A program made the translations under genes and the position numbers. The notes beneath the pieces were generated by a model. The model was not told where the DNA came from. It worked only from the letters and a program-made list of their open reading frames with translations, and did no database searches. A stretch of DNA of 64,000 nucleotides from Enoplolaimus lenunculus (lineage: Eukaryota; Nematoda; Enoplea; Enoplida; Thoracostomopsidae). How positions within the stretch are numbered: position 1 is the stretch's first letter; the number at the start of each line of letters is the position of its first letter. The stretch lies in contig JASANG010003338.1 in the NCBI GenBank assembly GCA_030248215.1, positions 124,001 to 188,000 on the forward strand. The letters are read 5' to 3'. This document shows, piece after piece, positions 48,201-58,600 of the stretch.

Positions 48201-50678
48201 AATACACTTTCAAAACTTCGTATACTTTAAAGATTCGAACTTAACATTATTTGGTCCTGGAAACATTTATTCACTACAATTAGGGATAATTGACATTTAT
48301 GAACTCTAATTAGCGTTTATGGACTTCATTCGCTTACAGACTCTTATTAGGGATACGGACTCCTATTGATTGAGACTCGGAGTGGAGACACTCCTGACCC
48401 CTCTTATTACACCATCTTATTTGGGTCACTACAGTAGGTGCAATTTGTTAATGATGAATTTACACCTATATAATTTCCAGAACCTTGGCGAATTGTTTAT
48501 TTGTCTCAGTTATTTACCAACAGCAGAACGTCTTACGGTGAACATTATGAAAGCTGTTGGCCTTAAATTTCGTAGTTTGACTAAAAAGCAGATAAGTAAG
48601 TTTATATATAACTTTTATATGTTTGTTTGTAATGCTAAATATATGATCGTCAGCCACCGTTTGAACAGGTAATTTTTAATCTTTTTAAAAATCAGCACGA
48701 AACTACACTGTATAAAATGGTTAGTCAAATTGACTCTCTCCGAAACAGGCTTTTCCGGACTACACAAACTAGGTCAAAATACGACTCCGCCAGAGTCAAA
48801 TTAGACTCACGGAGACCAATTTTTGCAGTGTATCGTAATTGAAGTTGCTCGCAAAAGTGCATTGCATATAACTGAAGAATGTTTCGATAAGCGCACGGGT
48901 TATTTTTTCTGCCAGGAAGGCTTCAAATCGTGTGCACATCTGAAATCTTAACTATATTGTATAACATTGAACGAATGTATATAATAGGCTCTAAATTGCG
49001 ATTATTTATTTGTACTCAGATACTTAAACCAAATATTCGCCTAGCCAGCAGCATATTGATTGCACACCTTTATACTGTACTTTGAGTAACACCGAAAAAA
49101 TAACCTAGCTGTTAGGTTCTTAAAATAGAATTTAAGACTACATATTTACTTCTCAAAAGTATAACATAAAACTCTATAATATTTAACTATTATTATAGAG
49201 TGTAAAAATCCGACCTTTTTACACTACTATTTGTAACTAAAATCACTAGATTTCGCCACAGTGCATTTTGTTTAAAATGACATAAATAATAACTTCAAGC
49301 AATACAGTTACCAAAACGTCAGCATAAACAAAACTGTAACAAACTACTAGCAAATTCATACTAAGCGTGATGATTACATTTTACTTGTCAACATATCTAT
49401 ATACTTAAATATCCGGCTCTGCTCTGGCAACTGCCAGAGTAGTTGTTGAACCCTGTTTGCTAATGATGACTCAATACTAAGGAAGTGCCTGATGGTAACA
49501 AAAGCGAAATCGGATTGAAGGATTGTGGTACTCTTTTGGTAAACCTTATGTACCTAATTTGCTTCAGATCCTTATGTACGGGTTGCGTTGATACTGAGAA
49601 CGAAAACAATCGAGCGACACAAAACAGAACCTCATACTGGTACAAATAATCCTGTGTTCAATGATACAATGACATTTGATTTGCGTCCTAATGATATTGA
49701 ACGTGTAACCTTGGTGTTAACAGTTCATCACAAAAACGAGGTACTAAAAATCTATGTGAGCTATATTAACGTAGGTGTAGTTGATGCGTTTGAACGCGTG
49801 TATACTGCATGGCCTTTAAGATTTTCAGGTGCTCCTTTAGCTTAAATTTTTATAGAACCTCTTGGATAACCTTGAGTTGAACCGTAATTGAGCTTAGAAC
49901 ACTATATTTTTGGTTGCGCAATTTTTGTGTTTATCACGTTCGCAATTTTGGCACACACAAGCGATATCAAATCTTAATATATGTTAGTTAATTATAATAA
50001 TGTTCCATAAGTTTCTATTGTACAGTGTGAAAGCGACAGTAAGCAAGGATCTGCGGAACCACATTCTATGACAGATTCCTGCTATAGTTCTGGGAACGAA
50101 CAGCAACGCTTCCGAGCTCGTTCAACGCCACCGTCGGGATCTGGCCGCAGGAGACGGAAAAGCGCTGGTGACCGGGACAGTGCAAGTCATCGTACAGTTT
50201 CTCCAGTCTCATTGAAAACTGGTAATCAGATCTAAGGACGTATTTTTAGGTAGCTCGTCTCAGTACAACTGTAGTACTCTTTACTTAAATTCTAGCTAAT
50301 TATATGACTTAAAGTTGTGTTTGTTCTGAAATTTTGAAATAAAAATAAGTACTTATATAGTTTTGAATCAGCACTGAATAATTATGTACAACTTACGTAC
50401 ACAATCACTATGTCACAATCATAATGTCATGTACAGGTTTATATAGAAAAGACAGCACAGTTTCAATGGAATATGTGAAATTTATCTATTGTATATTTTT
50501 AGAAGCTATCAAACAATCACAGTCTCAGGCAACCGGTTCGAACACCTCAAAATCAGTTTCTGTAATTGGTCGCGTTATATTGGGACAAAATGCAGAAGCG
50601 GAAGGAAAATCACACTGGGCTGAGGTTTTCGCGTTTCCCAGACAACAAATTTGCCGCTATCACAAATTAGAATCTTAA
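36237..50678 (+). CDS. Membrane-anchored tandem C2 protein (synaptotagmin-like), 577 aa, 10 exons
   Basis: Exons: 36237-36432, 37807-37971, 39017-39180, 43606-43850, 44232-44432, 45615-45717, 48481-48595, 49568-49740, 50026-50221 and 50503-50678 (TAA). The sum is 1,734 nt, in phase throughout. The start is the first ATG in frame. Residues 9-37 form one hydrophobic helix (VYILIGCAGLVTGTFIIMIC) followed by CKVLPCCW, a likely palmitoylated cluster. A basic/Ser linker follows, then C2A (about 210-358: WVELSLQYCLADELLLINV, KTKVVRRTVNPVFNDTF) and C2B (about 359-577: NLGELFICLSYLPTAERLTV, NNPVFNDTMTFD, VIGRVILG, HWAEVF, CRYHKLES). The SHWAE and Y/WHxLE ending is typical of synaptotagmin C2B. Acidic calcium ligands look degenerate (NDVYIKV and NPYVRV instead of DPYVK), so calcium-independent membrane or SNARE binding is likely. 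I cannot assign the subtype. Confidence 0.88.
36570..36903 (+). mobile_element. TACTGTAGTGACCC element, copy b (left end missing)
   Basis: Ends CGGGTCACTACAGTA and shares the interior words CAATACCGGATATATATCAG, CCAAATAAATATCAGTCCCC and AATTATCCCTAATT with copies a and d. The left inverted terminus cannot be found; the sequence before about 36570 is unrelated. It is therefore a truncated copy within intron 1 of the C2 gene. Confidence 0.7.
36905..37330. repeat. Imperfect tandem repeat, period about 110 bp
   Basis: Repeated blocks share GTATGAAAAA(T/C)C(C/T)GA(A/G), GGAAAAGCTGAAAACTCAAA-type and TTCTCGGTTTTGTAGGCAAA-type phrases. At least three degenerate units are visible. Open frames on both strands across this region are by-products of the repeat. 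Confidence 0.5.
38084..38359 (+). mobile_element. TTAA-flanked element with tRNA-like promoter, copy 3 (in C2-gene intron 2)
   Basis: Core 38088-38355 (268 bp), with TTAA on both sides. It is inserted in the opposite orientation to copies 1 and 2, so the tRNA-like promoter reads on the + strand: box A-like TAGCTGAGTGG near 38250 and a GGAGTTCGAATCC box B near 38291-38303. It begins CCCCTTCTCACAT and ends ATGTGAGAAAGGG. It lies between exons 37807-37971 and 39017-39180. Confidence 0.82.
39917..40110 (-). repeat. Dispersed repeat shared with 20236-20390
   Basis: The reverse complement carries AACCAGTTGAAACAAAAATC, a GCCGAAGTTTTGAAATGC block, CACTCGCGAGTTTGGGGG and AGGTTGAGGGGAGCC in the same order as 20236-20390. 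It is somewhat longer than that copy. It is more GC-rich than its surroundings. Class unknown. Confidence 0.6.
41267..41899 (-). mobile_element. TACTGTAGTGACCC element, copy c, with internal duplication
   Basis: Both termini are intact: TACTGTAGTGACCCGTAT and ATCCGGGTCACTACAGTA. At 633 bp it is about 180 bp longer than copies a, d and e. The excess is an internal repeat: the block from the GCGTTTATTTGTCTTGTATC word to the GACTCCATCCGCTTAC word occurs twice (about 41427-41620 and 41630-41823). It is oriented opposite to copies a and d. Confidence 0.8.
42076..42522 (+). mobile_element. TACTGTAGTGACCC element, copy d
   Basis: 447 bp. It starts TACTGTAGTGACCCGAATAA and ends TTGGGTCACTACAGTA, with TA at the edges. 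It has the best preserved termini of the family, alongside copy c, which lies only 176 bp away in the opposite orientation. It lies in intron 3 of the C2 gene. Confidence 0.82.
43015..43270. repeat. GC-rich patch with repeated CCGGTC and CGGATTGCTGCG words
   Basis: A sharp rise in GC content inside AT-rich intron DNA. It contains GGATTGCTGCG twice and several CCGG/GGCC words, ending with GGTCCGGGTTTTTTTGCGGT. A related phrase, GATCCGGTGTTTTTGCGGCC, occurs near 40716-40735. It is probably an interspersed repeat; its open frame does not resemble a protein. Confidence 0.4.
43311..43495. mobile_element. Small foldback element
   Basis: The left side AAAAAAGTATTTCTGAA and the right side CAGAAATACTTTTCAAG are inverted copies about 150 bp apart, with TTTCTG/CAGAAA words between. 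It lies directly upstream of the fourth C2-gene exon (43606). Boundaries are approximate. Confidence 0.4.
44545..45003. repeat. Inverted ACCCG/CGGGT-rich repeat in C2-gene intron 5
   Basis: Starts near GGGTGGGATGTGCGTAAG and ends near CGAGTAAAGCCCCATTCT. It has many TACCCG/CGGGTA words in both halves, giving an overall inverted arrangement around a central AT-rich 200 bp. Non-coding and unclassified. Confidence 0.4.
46495..47055. repeat. GGGACAGATGGGACAGTT minisatellite, about 560 bp
   Basis: Tandem units of 9 bp, mostly GGGACAGAT and GGGACAGTT (consensus GGGACAGWT), run for about 60 units with scattered changes (GGGACAAAC, GGACACTTG). Because 9 is a multiple of 3, it is open in several frames: the + strand reads WDRWDS-type repeats and the - strand reads SQLSHL or CPICPN repeats. 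It is intronic and not translated in the model. Confidence 0.95.
47986..48436 (-). mobile_element. TACTGTAGTGACCC element, copy e, next to a splice acceptor
   Basis: 451 bp. It starts TACTGTAGTGATACGAATAA and ends TTTGGGTCACTACAGTA. Interior words match copy c (ATTTATTTGGCCTCT, TAGGGATAATTGACATTTAT). Its right end lies only 44 bp before the seventh exon of the C2 gene (48481), so it probably supplies or borders the branch-point region of that intron. Confidence 0.82.
48704..48832. mobile_element. GTCAAATTGACTC foldback element, copy 2 (short)
   Basis: 129 bp. It begins TACACTGTATAAAATGG, continues GTCAAATTGACTCTCTCCGA and ACTCCGCCAGAGTCAAATTA, and ends TTTTTGCAGTGTA. It corresponds to the 34882-35091 element with most of one arm missing. 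It lies in C2-gene intron 7. Confidence 0.75.
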
Positions 50679-50781
50679 TTGTTCGTTATTTTGATTTACA
50701 AATACCTAAATGTTGACATCTTTGTATTTTCGTGCCCTATATAGCATTTTCTGTGACAGAAGGTGTCAAATTTACTTTACC

Positions 50782-50787
50782 AATAAA
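50782..50787 (+). terminator. Poly(A) signal of the C2 gene
   Basis: AATAAA lies 104 bp after the C2-gene stop codon. It is the first hexamer downstream, and no longer gene continues on this strand. Confidence 0.5.
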
Positions 50788-51221
50788 TACGACTTTCGGC
50801 TTTAAATTTCAAAATAATCAGCCCACTACGTCCATAGCACAGCCCATGTAAGATCAGGGGCCGACCGTTTTCAGATCTTGCAAAAAAGGCGTAACGGTTG
50901 CAAATTTTTGTGAAAGATTATCCCTGATGATATGCTGATTAGGCAGACAAAACGGCGAGCGATAAATTCATTTTGTGTCACTTTCCTTTCTGTAGTCTAA
51001 TAAGAATAGCTGTTGAAGTGTTTAAATTCGTCCAATTTTCTGTAGTTATCAGGGTGCAACCGGAGGTGAAAAATACCGGAGCCGGAGGTCAACAAAACTT
51101 GCCGGAGCCAGAAGTGAGGCGAAATTAGAAAGCAAAAATGATGGTTAATTAGTTAATTTTAGCCCATATCTGCAACATGTTGTTGAATTGTTTGGTTGTA
51201 CGCTAATTTTCTGCGAAACGT

Positions 51222-51770
51222 CGGAAATTCTTTCCTGAATATTGTGAAAAAGTAAAACGAAACGCAATAAACAGTAAACAGATAAATTTTTCAAAATTAG
51301 GCAAAATTGGACTACCGAAATTGGCGGAACCTCCGGCAAAAATTCTACCGGAGCTGGAGATTGATTTTCTGCCGGAGCCGGAGGCAGACCTCCAGTTGTA
51401 CCCTGGTAGTTGTAAATTTCAGTTTTAATGTGTTCTTCCAAGGTATAACAGGAGGTGAAAAACAACAAAGCCAAAGCTCATGCATAATTATATTGTCGGA
51501 AATTCTTTTCTGAATATTGTGAAAAAGTAAAACGAAACGCGCTAAACAGTAAACAGATAAATTTTTCAAAATTAGGCAAAATTGGACTATCGAAATTGCC
51601 GGAACCTCCGGCAAAAATTCTACCGGAGCTGGAGATTGATTTTCTGCCGGAGCCGGAGGCAGACCTCCAGCTGTACTCTGGTAGTTGTAAATTTCAGTTT
51701 TAATGTGTTTTTCCAAGGTATAACAGGAGGTGAAAAACAACAAAGCCAAAGCTCAAGCAAAATTATACGG
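51222..51770. repeat. Recent tandem duplication, two units of about 274 bp
   Basis: Unit 1 starts CGGAAATTCTTTCCTGAATA (about 51222) and unit 2 starts CGGAAATTCTTTTCTGAATA (about 51496). The two match almost base for base through CCGGAGCTGGAGATTGATTT and GGTATAACAGGAGGTGAAAA, with only a handful of differences. It belongs to the CCGGAGCCGGAGGT family that begins upstream at 51051 with AGGGTGCAACCGGAGG. The long open frames on both strands are repeat translations. Confidence 0.9.
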
Positions 51771-52635
51771 TTTAGTGTTCCAATCGTCATAATTTTGCTA
51801 ATACTGCAAAAAGCAAAACTAAACACTCATTTCGAACGCAAAACTTCTCAAAAACATTTTATTATATAACTGATATTGAACTATAGCACAACATACATTA
51901 CAATAAATACTACGTCATTCAAAACTCGTATGTCGCAAAATGTTAGATACAAAGACGTTGGCTCATGTTACTTTAACTGGCGTCCAGGTTTCTGGTGGGT
52001 GCTTAAAACAGTAGGTTGAAAACACATTTTTCACTTGTCGTAAATGAACACAATAAACAATACAAACGAAACTTCCTCATAATCCGAAGTGCAGTTATTA
52101 GACATGAAACAATATATAGATACCTCCTTTCCAATTATTTGGATGCTGCGATACCATGGCAACTGCAATGAACTAGAAAAAAATATGCCTTACTAATAAT
52201 TACCATCTGGTCAAAATTAATTTAAACCTGTTACCTTCAAGCCGCGTTCAACACGTCACTTTTACACATAACCCGGGTGCAACCAGATATATTTTCCTGT
52301 GTTCGGTAAATCAGTTTCTTTCCATTTCTGTCATAGAAATATCGAAAATTCTGTTACAGCTCTAGATTATTATCCGTTTACACCCATTACATATGTCTGC
52401 AAAAGCCGAAAACGTTTCACAAAATATACCACAATTAGTTTTCAGGTGCACAAATAACTTTAACTTATTCACAAGCATTACAAAAATATGTACAAATATA
52501 ATAAAAGTTAAAGCTGATAAATATAATACAGATTCACAAAAAGTGTAAACAAAAACTGTGTTGAACTGCAGTAATGAACTATAACAACTGCAGTAAACCT
52601 TTTAAGTATGGTTGAAAATTACAACACATTACTTA

Positions 52636-55600
52636 TCATGCGTCCAATTCATACTGAGTCAAGGGTTCCCGTAGACAGAGATCGACCTGTAAACAAACAT
52701 AACATTAGACTGCAGTGAGTACGAAGGAACTTCCCACTCAAAAGTCAGAAAACATTATTATACTGCTCGGTGTTTAAACGAGTATTATATGTAATCATTA
52801 CACTAAGTCACCTGGCAAACAAACAACCTCTTCAATCGGCAGATACAACAAATAGCCAAAATGGGTTAACTATACGTGAACTGTGTCCATAGGTCATTTA
52901 ATTATTGTAATACTTATTAAATTTACGGACTGCAGCAGTTTGCTAACATTTTGAATTGTATTAGCAATACAATACCGAAAAACTGTTAAGACGAGAGAGG
53001 TAAGGTTTCTATATTATGTACGTTGTGTTATTAACAATCTAACAAATAAATTTAAACTCGCCAAAAATTATTTTCAAATGATTTTTAACATAATAAACCT
53101 AACACTGTCACAAACTCACAGTTGAAGGTTGATACTGTTCCGACTCAGCAGTATTTGTACTCAAAATCTCTTCTGTAGTTTTGCGATAGACAGGATTATC
53201 AAACGATAGACCATTGCCAGACCATGACGGTCCATTTGAGGCATCTCTGGTAGCACGAATGTGACGAAGTACAAGCCAGCCAATCTTTAAAAAATAAAAA
53301 TTACACTGCGGAGTGAATGAAAGTGATTTTTTTAAAAACAATGACGATTACTGATAGAGTAAAAATAAACATAACTACGCATAGGCCAATTTTTCATTGA
53401 ATTGCCGCTTTTTGCTTAAGCTAGCACAGACTCACTAATTTTGTAGCGCAGAAAATCCCCTTAAAGAACATCGTAAAAGCCATTGCATAATTATGGCAGT
53501 TAAAATTTGTTACAAACAAACTGTACCCCTGCAGCAAAGACCGTAAATATGACAAGAAAGCCCATCACTGTGCCCGCAAGAGAACCATCTGTGCTCTGAA
53601 CGGACTGTGGTGAAACTGAAACAAATATAATCAGACGTTCAATTAGGCCTTTTACTCTTTTCAATAAAATACATTTCGCAGATAAAACAACTAGAATGCG
53701 ATGAATACTGGTACATGCATAAGAAAATGGGACACATGAAAACTTCTATAACCAAATCAAAAATGGCAATAGTTTGCTGGTTTAACGTGTAGGTTTATCT
53801 AGCATAACCCTAAACCAAGTCTAACGATACACAGTTTACTCTTCCAATCCGATGACTCACAATCAAAATTACTTCAACCAAATACAATTTCTCAATGTGA
53901 CTTTCAGACAGCGTCGTATCCAGGGAGGGTTCGAGAGTCAAACCGCCTCCTTTTGCGATATTTGTCCAGAATAGCTGCATATTTCAGTATGATAACACAA
54001 GAAACCCGTTCCAAATGTCATTTTGATATTCGGTAACACCGTAGTTCTAAACAACGACAATGCAACTTAATTGAAATAACATTTCCAAATAACTCCGCGC
54101 TTCGTAAAATTACTCCACGCTCAATAAATTCCCAACCTGTGGTTTGTTTACCTTCCAAACTTTCACACTGAACATCACGATTGCTACTTCGAGCAAATCC
54201 GTCCGGACACACGCACATATGACTCCGCTTGATGGCAACATGATCTCCACTGTCGTGATACGATTCTACAAAAGTTCTGCCGTTAAAAGTTCTGCCGTTA
54301 AACTCTCGGTGATTCGGGTCCATTCGAAGTCGCCATTTTTTGTTCGGGCTCGGCAGGCACATATGCGAGCAGTCGTGCATTGCGCACTTGTTGGGATCTG
54401 ACATTAAAGTAACAATAATAACAACCATAACATTAAACAGTCAAATAAAATATGCTTTTAAAAATACGCAAAACATAGATAGTCGTATTTATAGTAATCT
54501 ACAAAATTTGGGTTCCGTTAACGCATGGTCCGAAGCCAGAACGGGGCCAAAGTGGAGGGCTGAGGTCGAATAAAAACGATTCAACCTCGCTTGTAAGTAA
54601 TCAGAAATCCTTACATGCCATACCAGATTTTTAAAAACCGCCCTAGCATGTTAAGCTGGCTACGTGCTAGCCCCCCCCCCGCGATATCATATATAACGCG
54701 ACACCACGAGCCTGTGGCCAGCTACCGTTAATACTAACAAACTGCACCAGTTTGCACTTACTACTGCTTTGTGACCACGTTGTTATCAAATGACACCACT
54801 ATATTATAAAGTGCCCGTTCTCTTCGACATTAGTTTCAACAGTTGTGTTCAATAATTTTATAAAACCATTATTTAGCTTCTTGAGCAGTCCATTATTAGT
54901 TAGTATTCTTTTACTACCATGATACAAACCTCTGGTGTTTAAAGATTTTTCCACAACGGGTATCCTGAACACAAAGTTTAGTAACATATAAGCTTACGTG
55001 GCGGCTGCATAACAGCATGAACAACTTTCACAGTCATCAAGCCTCTCGTTCCATTGACAAGAACTTTAGCATCAGAACCGTTGAACTTGTTCGCAACGTG
55101 TACTCCATGAGTTGACCAATCCGTCCAATAGATTTTATCCTACAACTCCCAGCACAAAACTATAAACCACACTATCTGAACAGCAAGTTATTCAAGTTAA
55201 AAATTTAAATTTTCTTCAAGCAGTAATCACATGGAGGTACGACTGAAACGCCGAGTTTTATACTATCTCGTTTCAACAAAATCAAAACTCTTTACCTCAA
55301 ACACTGCAACACTAAACGGGTGTTGTACGGTATGCAGATCATTTACTATAACACGCCGATTGTAGCCGAGATAATCAGACGAACTGAGCTGTTGAAGTTT
55401 GGCATCCGCCCAATAAATTCGCATTTCAAGCGTATCAATCGCTTAAAAATAAGAATTAATTTGACAAATAAGGGAACATATTAAACGTTTTGATTTTTAT
55501 ATATTAGTCATGCCAAAGGTTTGCGACTAACAGAAATCACCACAAAAACATGGTGTTGAAGCTATTTTTCTGGCTTTGCAAAAATTTTACGAGCAACATA

Positions 55601-58600
55601 ACAATATACAACATAAAAATATACACTTTGTTTTTCGCGAAAATAATTTTTTCAGGAGTTGTAGGGTTTTCTTGCTTACGATCACCTAATATTCAGTTGC
55701 ATCTGTGTGACAAAATTACATAAATATTGTCCAACTCATACCGATTCCGTTGGGCCAAATAATATTTTTCGTTATAATTGGCCTGCGATGCGAGCCGTCC
55801 ATTCCAGCAATTTCTATACGCGCTTTCCAACCCCAGTCAGTCCAAAACATTACCCTGAAATACCATACATTTTTTCAGAGCTTGCCGTATCAGTTTTTTT
55901 CCTTACATTATCGTAACAGTTTTTGCTTACAATACATCTGAGCAATTTTGCTGCATACTCGTATTATCTTACACACTTTGATATAAATTAAAACGCTAAA
56001 AGTCAATCAATGAACCACAAGTCTGCAGGGAGATTCTGTTTACGAGTCATTTGAAAACGAAATGTTAAGTTTCATTAAAATGTAGTTAGAGTGGCGCTAT
56101 ATTTGTTGTACGGCACCGACCGTTATCGTGTGACGTCATGTGCCAACTGCCGTCGAGCGTCACAAGTCAAACTCTACGTATTGGTGTACGCTACCGTTCA
56201 GCCCAATACGGCACTTTAATAACTAAAAAGTACATCTCTATCTTTACCCTTGTGCAGGATCAAGAGCGATCGCTCGAGGCTCGCGGAGGTCGTTATCAAA
56301 CAACGTTTTCCTTGCGCCGCCCTGTTCCAAACTTGCAACTGAGATTGTTTCTTTACCAGTATCTGTCCAATATAGCAAATAGTGAACCCAGTCAATCGCA
56401 ATTCCATCTGCAGTTTCGATATTTGTGGACACCAGTTCCTTTTTACAATCTTCAACATTGTGCTCTCCAATATCACAGCTAAAAATGTAAGACACAAACA
56501 AATATATTTTGAGATACAGGCAGGAATTTCGAGCTCATTGACGAAATGTTCAAAAATGTTTGAGCTCACATGTAATTTACTATTCAAGAAAAACTTACTT
56601 TAAAATATATATATGACAAAACGCATTTAGTTGCTGTAAAAAACAAGCTCTGAAATAAGCAACTCTTACACACTTTTGGTAGCTTCCGTCTTTGTTCCAG
56701 AACAAGATTAAAGCTACCAAAAACGATTGTTATACACATGTGAAACCTAACTGTCAAACTCAAGTCTACACTTGCCCATATATCTTCTTGTGAAAAGCAT
56801 CAGACCAGACAAGCAACTTTGCGTTTACTAAATAATCCATTGCCACTGCTGAATCTAAGTTTGTGACTAGATACACTGGTTGATATTTATGCGAAATTAG
56901 GTCATATTCTCTAATGTTACGACGATCAGACAATAACAATTTCGAATGACTACCTGAAACGACGAAACGTTACGCTTTATATTGAGAGGTCTTCAATCAA
57001 AAAACGAAAAGTATTCGTAACACAAAGAGACTGTGAGTTTAAAACTATTGCGCATTCCTATTAAGTAAAGATAATGTATCTTTCGAACCAGAAATACAAT
57101 AATACAATAAAAAGGGAAGAAAAAACATTATTTCGAAAACACAAAAACGCTGGAACTGACCAACAGCACGGCATGTGATTTCATTTGGTTGTAAGATGTA
57201 TCCACTGTGACATTTACAATGAAACGAGCCAATAGTATTATGGCAAATTTGAGAGCATGACGGTTGGTCGACATTAAGACATTCATTTATATCTAAAAGC
57301 CAACAAGGAACGGCTTTAAAACAGCGTCAATAATAGTATTAAATTTTTTACCGTTAAAATATGAAAGACATTGGTATTATAACAATGCTGATCTTGTAAT
57401 ATTTAGGTTTCCCAAGGTTGTGTCCACAGCGTGTTTGTATACAAAAATGTTCAATACGTTGATTTAACCATGCATATGCGAAATAAGATACAAACAATCT
57501 TTTATATTTCTTTACAAACCCACACATCTGTTGCTTTGTTAAAATCGGCGTTCAATTTTGCACACCGTCATTCTTATTTATGCATACTACAAGTACTGTA
57601 AGCTGTTAAGTATTAAAACTCCTAACATACAGCAAAACTTCAAACCTTGGCAATGAGTTTTATTATGCTTGAAAAAGCCACGTTTACACAAACAATATGC
57701 GCCTGCCTTCGAGTCAACACAGCGATGTTCACAATTGCCATTGTTCATAGAGCATTTTACAACTAGAAACACAAATACAAAACTGCATTTGATCTGCATT
57801 AAAACACTTCACCAATTTTATATTGTCTGTAATCCATAGATCCGCTCATATCAGTCCTTCTGCAGCAATACTTCATGAGCAACCTTAACTACATCCCAAC
57901 AGGAAACGTATATTTAACTGATTGAAAACAATTTCCGATCCGTTTTAGACTAAGACATGAACCAAAATATTGACTGCGTATTCATCAATAATTTACTGCA
58001 TACCATTTTGTTACCGATAAATAATTTATGTACTGTGCTATACCGACAAAATTCTAATCAATGTATTTATATTGTGATTCTCCAATGCCATCATTATTTC
58101 GCACTGCATACAGAAGCAACACGATGTACTTTTCACAAATTAACCATCAGCTACATACGATTTTCGCTCAAACTCCACTAAATTATGCTGTCTTAACTAA
58201 AAATCAAACTTGTGTTTGAAAAATTACCCTTAAAACTCACCCTCATTTTCCGACGGGCATTTATACAAAGGAAGCTCGTCAGAACCATCACCGCAATCTG
58301 CATGCGAATCGCACAACTTATCGCGCCGTACACACTCACCGCTTGTCTTGCATTTAAAATACTCGTCGCCTTCTTTGCAGTCAGTAGTTCCGCTTGTGCC
58401 ACGAGTACCACCTGATACCGAACTGCTTGTACCAGCATCACTGACTGTACAATTAGCTTCATCACTACCGTCATTACACTCTTCAATTCCATTACAAACA
58501 CGCGATAAATCAACACAAATTCCTGACCCTCCTACATGACCGCCATTTGTTGCAAACGCAATTGCAGTAAGGGCCACCGTACTTAGATTTGAATTTGCAA

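Larger units (their letters stand above)
45718..48480. other. C2-gene intron 6, 2.8 kb: minisatellite, TGCAA-rich region and MITE
   Basis: Contains an unclassified CTCGCGAGCGAAGCAAGCGAG patch (about 45780-46140), the GGGACAG minisatellite (46495-47055), about 900 bp dense in TGCAACTTGCA/CTTGCAGCTGCAAG words (47058-47985) and MITE copy e (47986-48436). No exon was seen, although long open frames run across the minisatellite on both strands. Confidence 0.65.
50679..52635. other. Convergent intergenic region
   Basis: Lies between the 3' ends of the C2 gene (+) and LDLR (-). It holds the C2-gene poly(A) signal, CCGGAGCCGG repeats (51050-51130), the 274-bp tandem duplication (51222-51770) and the presumed LDLR 3' UTR. 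TTTATT at 51858-51863 reads AATAAA on the minus strand and is a possible LDLR poly(A) signal. Nothing else was recognised. Confidence 0.6.

Noticed and set aside
51145-51869. Pairs of near-identical open frames on both strands
   Set aside because: They arise from the tandem 274-bp repeat and its CCGGAGCCGG words, not from duplicated genes.
56463-56480. Acceptor TTTTTAG at 56476 for the LDLR propeller exon
   Set aside because: It produces an immediate stop in the required phase; the acceptor ending GAGAG before 56462 keeps the frame.
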